Source: CAZGDV01 sp964524995 (lineage in GTDB: Bacteria; Chloroflexota; Dehalococcoidia; SZUA-161). From it: 7,186 nucleotides of DNA. Under the pieces are notes generated by a model that saw nothing but the letters and a program-made list of their open reading frames with translations, was not told the origin of the DNA and did not search any database. The stretch's first letter is position 1; each line of letters starts with the position of its first letter. The translations under genes and the position numbers were made by a program. The stretch lies in the NCBI GenBank assembly GCA_964524995.1, contig CAZGDV010000127.1, positions 1 to 7,186 of the forward strand. Reading direction: 5' to 3'. Below, in pieces: positions 5,760 to 7,186 of this stretch.

Positions 5760-7186
5760 CTATCCCGATTGCTCCCCCTCCACAATCCTGATTTCCTCAT
5801 CCGTAAGCCCGTAGAGTTCGTAGACGAGCTGGTCGATTTGTTTGTCGGTGGCGTCGATTTGGCGCTGGATTCTGTCACTCGCTCCCGATGTCTTCGCCGC
5901 GGCGGCGCGCATATGCAGGTCAAGCGCTCGCGTGACGAGATCTACCATGCGTCGATGACTTGCCTGTTCACGGGCAATCGAGAGATCAATGGGCCGAATC
6001 GGCAGTTGCGACACGTATTCAGTCAGATATTCGAAGTAGCCCCCTCGGCGCTGGACGGCAATGCGCGAGAAGTAATAGAACAGCAGCCGCGAGTTAAGAA
6101 GTCCCAAGAGATACTTGTCCTCCGTCGGGATGAAGTAGCACGTCTTGTCGACAAACGTACCAGATTCGTCCAGTACAAAATCTCCCCGGCGGGCAACGCT
6201 GGCGTAGACGATCTTCGGCTTGCGGATTAGGTCGTAGTACTTGCAGGGGCGCAGCTCGTACCACTTCTTGGAGGTTCGACAAATATCTGTCCGCGCCTGT
6301 AGTCTAGCTTTATGGGATTTCAGATACTTCATCACTCGTGGATATCGGGCCTCATTAAGCCCGTCTGTGAAGAGCAGATACTCGCCGCTGCCCTCGTACC
6401 AGTAGCGGTGGACATTCCGTCCGCGGAGATAGGGTAAGAAGATATCGCGCTCGCGCCGGTGTCCGCGCGTGATCGCGTCGACGTCCTCCTTTCGGACGAC
6501 AAAGACCTCGTTACACCCGGTCTTGACACCGAACAGTGGGTCACGTCTGCAATACTCGCCGAGTGGCCTGCCGACCTCCGCTATCCTAGTCAGCAAGTTC
6601 CTCTCGTGCGCCGGAGCAAGTTGCCAGTCACCATTCGTGAGGGTGGCCTGAGACACCTCAAAGTGATGTTCGCTCACATATTCGTCCAGGTCTTGGAACG
6701 CCAGTGTGCGGACCTTGCACACGATAACTGAGTGCTTCGCTCTGCGACGCGGGTTTGCGTCCTTCTCCAACACCAAGACCGATGGGTACACGGTCGCTCC
6801 CTGGAACACTGGCCGATCTCCAAAATCTAGGAACTGATGCACAACAGCCCAATCTGGGATTAGTTTCCGGAGCTTCTGCCCGTAGCGAGCACGCACGAAC
6901 TTGTTGGAAACGATGTACGAAAACAGACCATGTTCTCTCGTCACGCCCAACGATCGCTCGATGAAGTATGCAAACAAGTCCGCAACGCTGTCATACACTT
7001 CGTAGTGCAGCTGGAAGTAGTTTTTGAACTCGCTGATGCTCTCCTGTCGCACATACGGCGGATTACCGATGACGGCGTCAAACCCTCCCCGCTTCATGAT
7101 GTCTGGGAACTCGCGCTTCCAGTCGAAAGGGTTGATGCGCTTCCACTCTTCGTCGGTGACGATCCCGAGATCGCCTTGTTTCTGGA
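5760..7186 (-). CDS. Eco57I/TaqI-like type IIG restriction-methyltransferase, C-terminal part (partial)
   Basis: The frame is open to the right edge (475 residues in view, no start). It opens with FDWKREFPDIMKRGGFDAVI leading into GNPPY, the catalytic motif IV of N6-adenine methyltransferases; in this family the phrase is 'FDVVIGNPPYV'. The remaining methylase core follows (DLFAYFIERSL, GLFSYIVSNKF, VFQGATVYPSVLVL). A TaqI-like target-recognition region follows over roughly the next 200 residues, with GVKTGCNEVFV, LLPYLRGRNVH-like FLPYLRGRNVH, IRKPKIVYAS and LLGLLNSRLLFYYF. A helical end reads RQIDATDKQIDQLVYELYGL, typical of type IIG enzymes. Motif I (SAM binding) and any N-terminal nuclease lie outside the window, so whether it cuts as well as methylates cannot be seen. 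It is the first gene in view and may head the transcript that includes the beta-flower and HEPN genes 104 bp downstream. Confidence 0.92.
   Translation of the reverse strand, partial: QKQGDLGIVTDEEWKRINPFDWKREFPDIMKRGGFDAVIGNPPYVRQESISEFKNYFQLHYEVYDSVADLFAYFIERSLGVTREHGLFSYIVSNKFVRARYGQKLRKLIPDWAVVHQFLDFGDRPVFQGATVYPSVLVLEKDANPRRRAKHSVIVCKVRTLAFQDLDEYVSEHHFEVSQATLTNGDWQLAPAHERNLLTRIAEVGRPLGEYCRRDPLFGVKTGCNEVFVVRKEDVDAITRGHRRERDIFLPYLRGRNVHRYWYEGSGEYLLFTDGLNEARYPRVMKYLKSHKARLQARTDICRTSKKWYELRPCKYYDLIRKPKIVYASVARRGDFVLDESGTFVDKTCYFIPTEDKYLLGLLNSRLLFYYFSRIAVQRRGGYFEYLTEYVSQLPIRPIDLSIAREQASHRRMVDLVTRALDLHMRAAAAKTSGASDRIQRQIDATDKQIDQLVYELYGLTDEEIRIVEGEQSG

Noticed and set aside
5657..5923. Upstream extension of the beta-flower frame (start at 5923)
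   Set aside because: The extension overlaps the 3' end of the methyltransferase gene and encodes a Ser/Thr/Arg-rich stretch with no family likeness; the family fold starts right after the ATG at 5656.
5634..6230. Plus-strand open frame of 198 codons opposite the methyltransferase
   Set aside because: It is antisense to a clearly conserved type IIG coding region, has no recognisable domain and no ribosome site, so it is a shadow of the real gene.

Overview
The window is bacterial accessory DNA, moderately GC-rich by eye. Every gene I can support lies on the minus strand, so the region reads from right to left. Codon and protein style do not place it in a phylum: there is no ribosomal, tRNA or housekeeping gene. 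The content (a restriction-modification enzyme, HEPN-type proteins, proteins with domains of unknown function, repeats and a retroelement scrap) looks like a defence or genomic island.

Right part (7186 to 4189): the C-terminal two thirds or so of an Eco57I/TaqI-like type IIG restriction-methyltransferase enters from the right edge. It is followed closely by a 105-aa '4-fold beta flower' protein with a (Gly-Tyr-Pro) repeat tail. That gene overlaps by ATGA a 224-aa HEPN protein with a canonical R-N-x3-H motif. Next comes a 140-aa membrane protein with two hydrophobic segments and a four-cysteine zinc ribbon.

Middle (4089 to 3022): a 355-aa protein has an unrecognised mixed N-terminal half and an all-helical C-terminal half carrying a second R-N-x3-H motif. 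The genes from 7186 to 3022 are close enough together to be one transcript. The link between the enzyme and the HEPN genes, and any antiviral role, is inference from gene order and motif.

Intergenic 2758-3021: no gene. It holds a 239-bp segment bounded by 27-bp perfect inverted repeats, with a third copy of the same repeat inside it. This could be a small non-autonomous mobile element or a structured/regulatory region.

Left part (2745 to 1): a 520-aa DUF5677 protein, then about 200 bp that look like a relic of the conserved 5' leader found upstream of group II intron-type reverse transcriptases, then a 301-aa DUF4238 protein whose start codon overlaps the stop of the relic leader peptide (ATGA). 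The last 71 bases hold a short palindrome resembling REP-type repeats.
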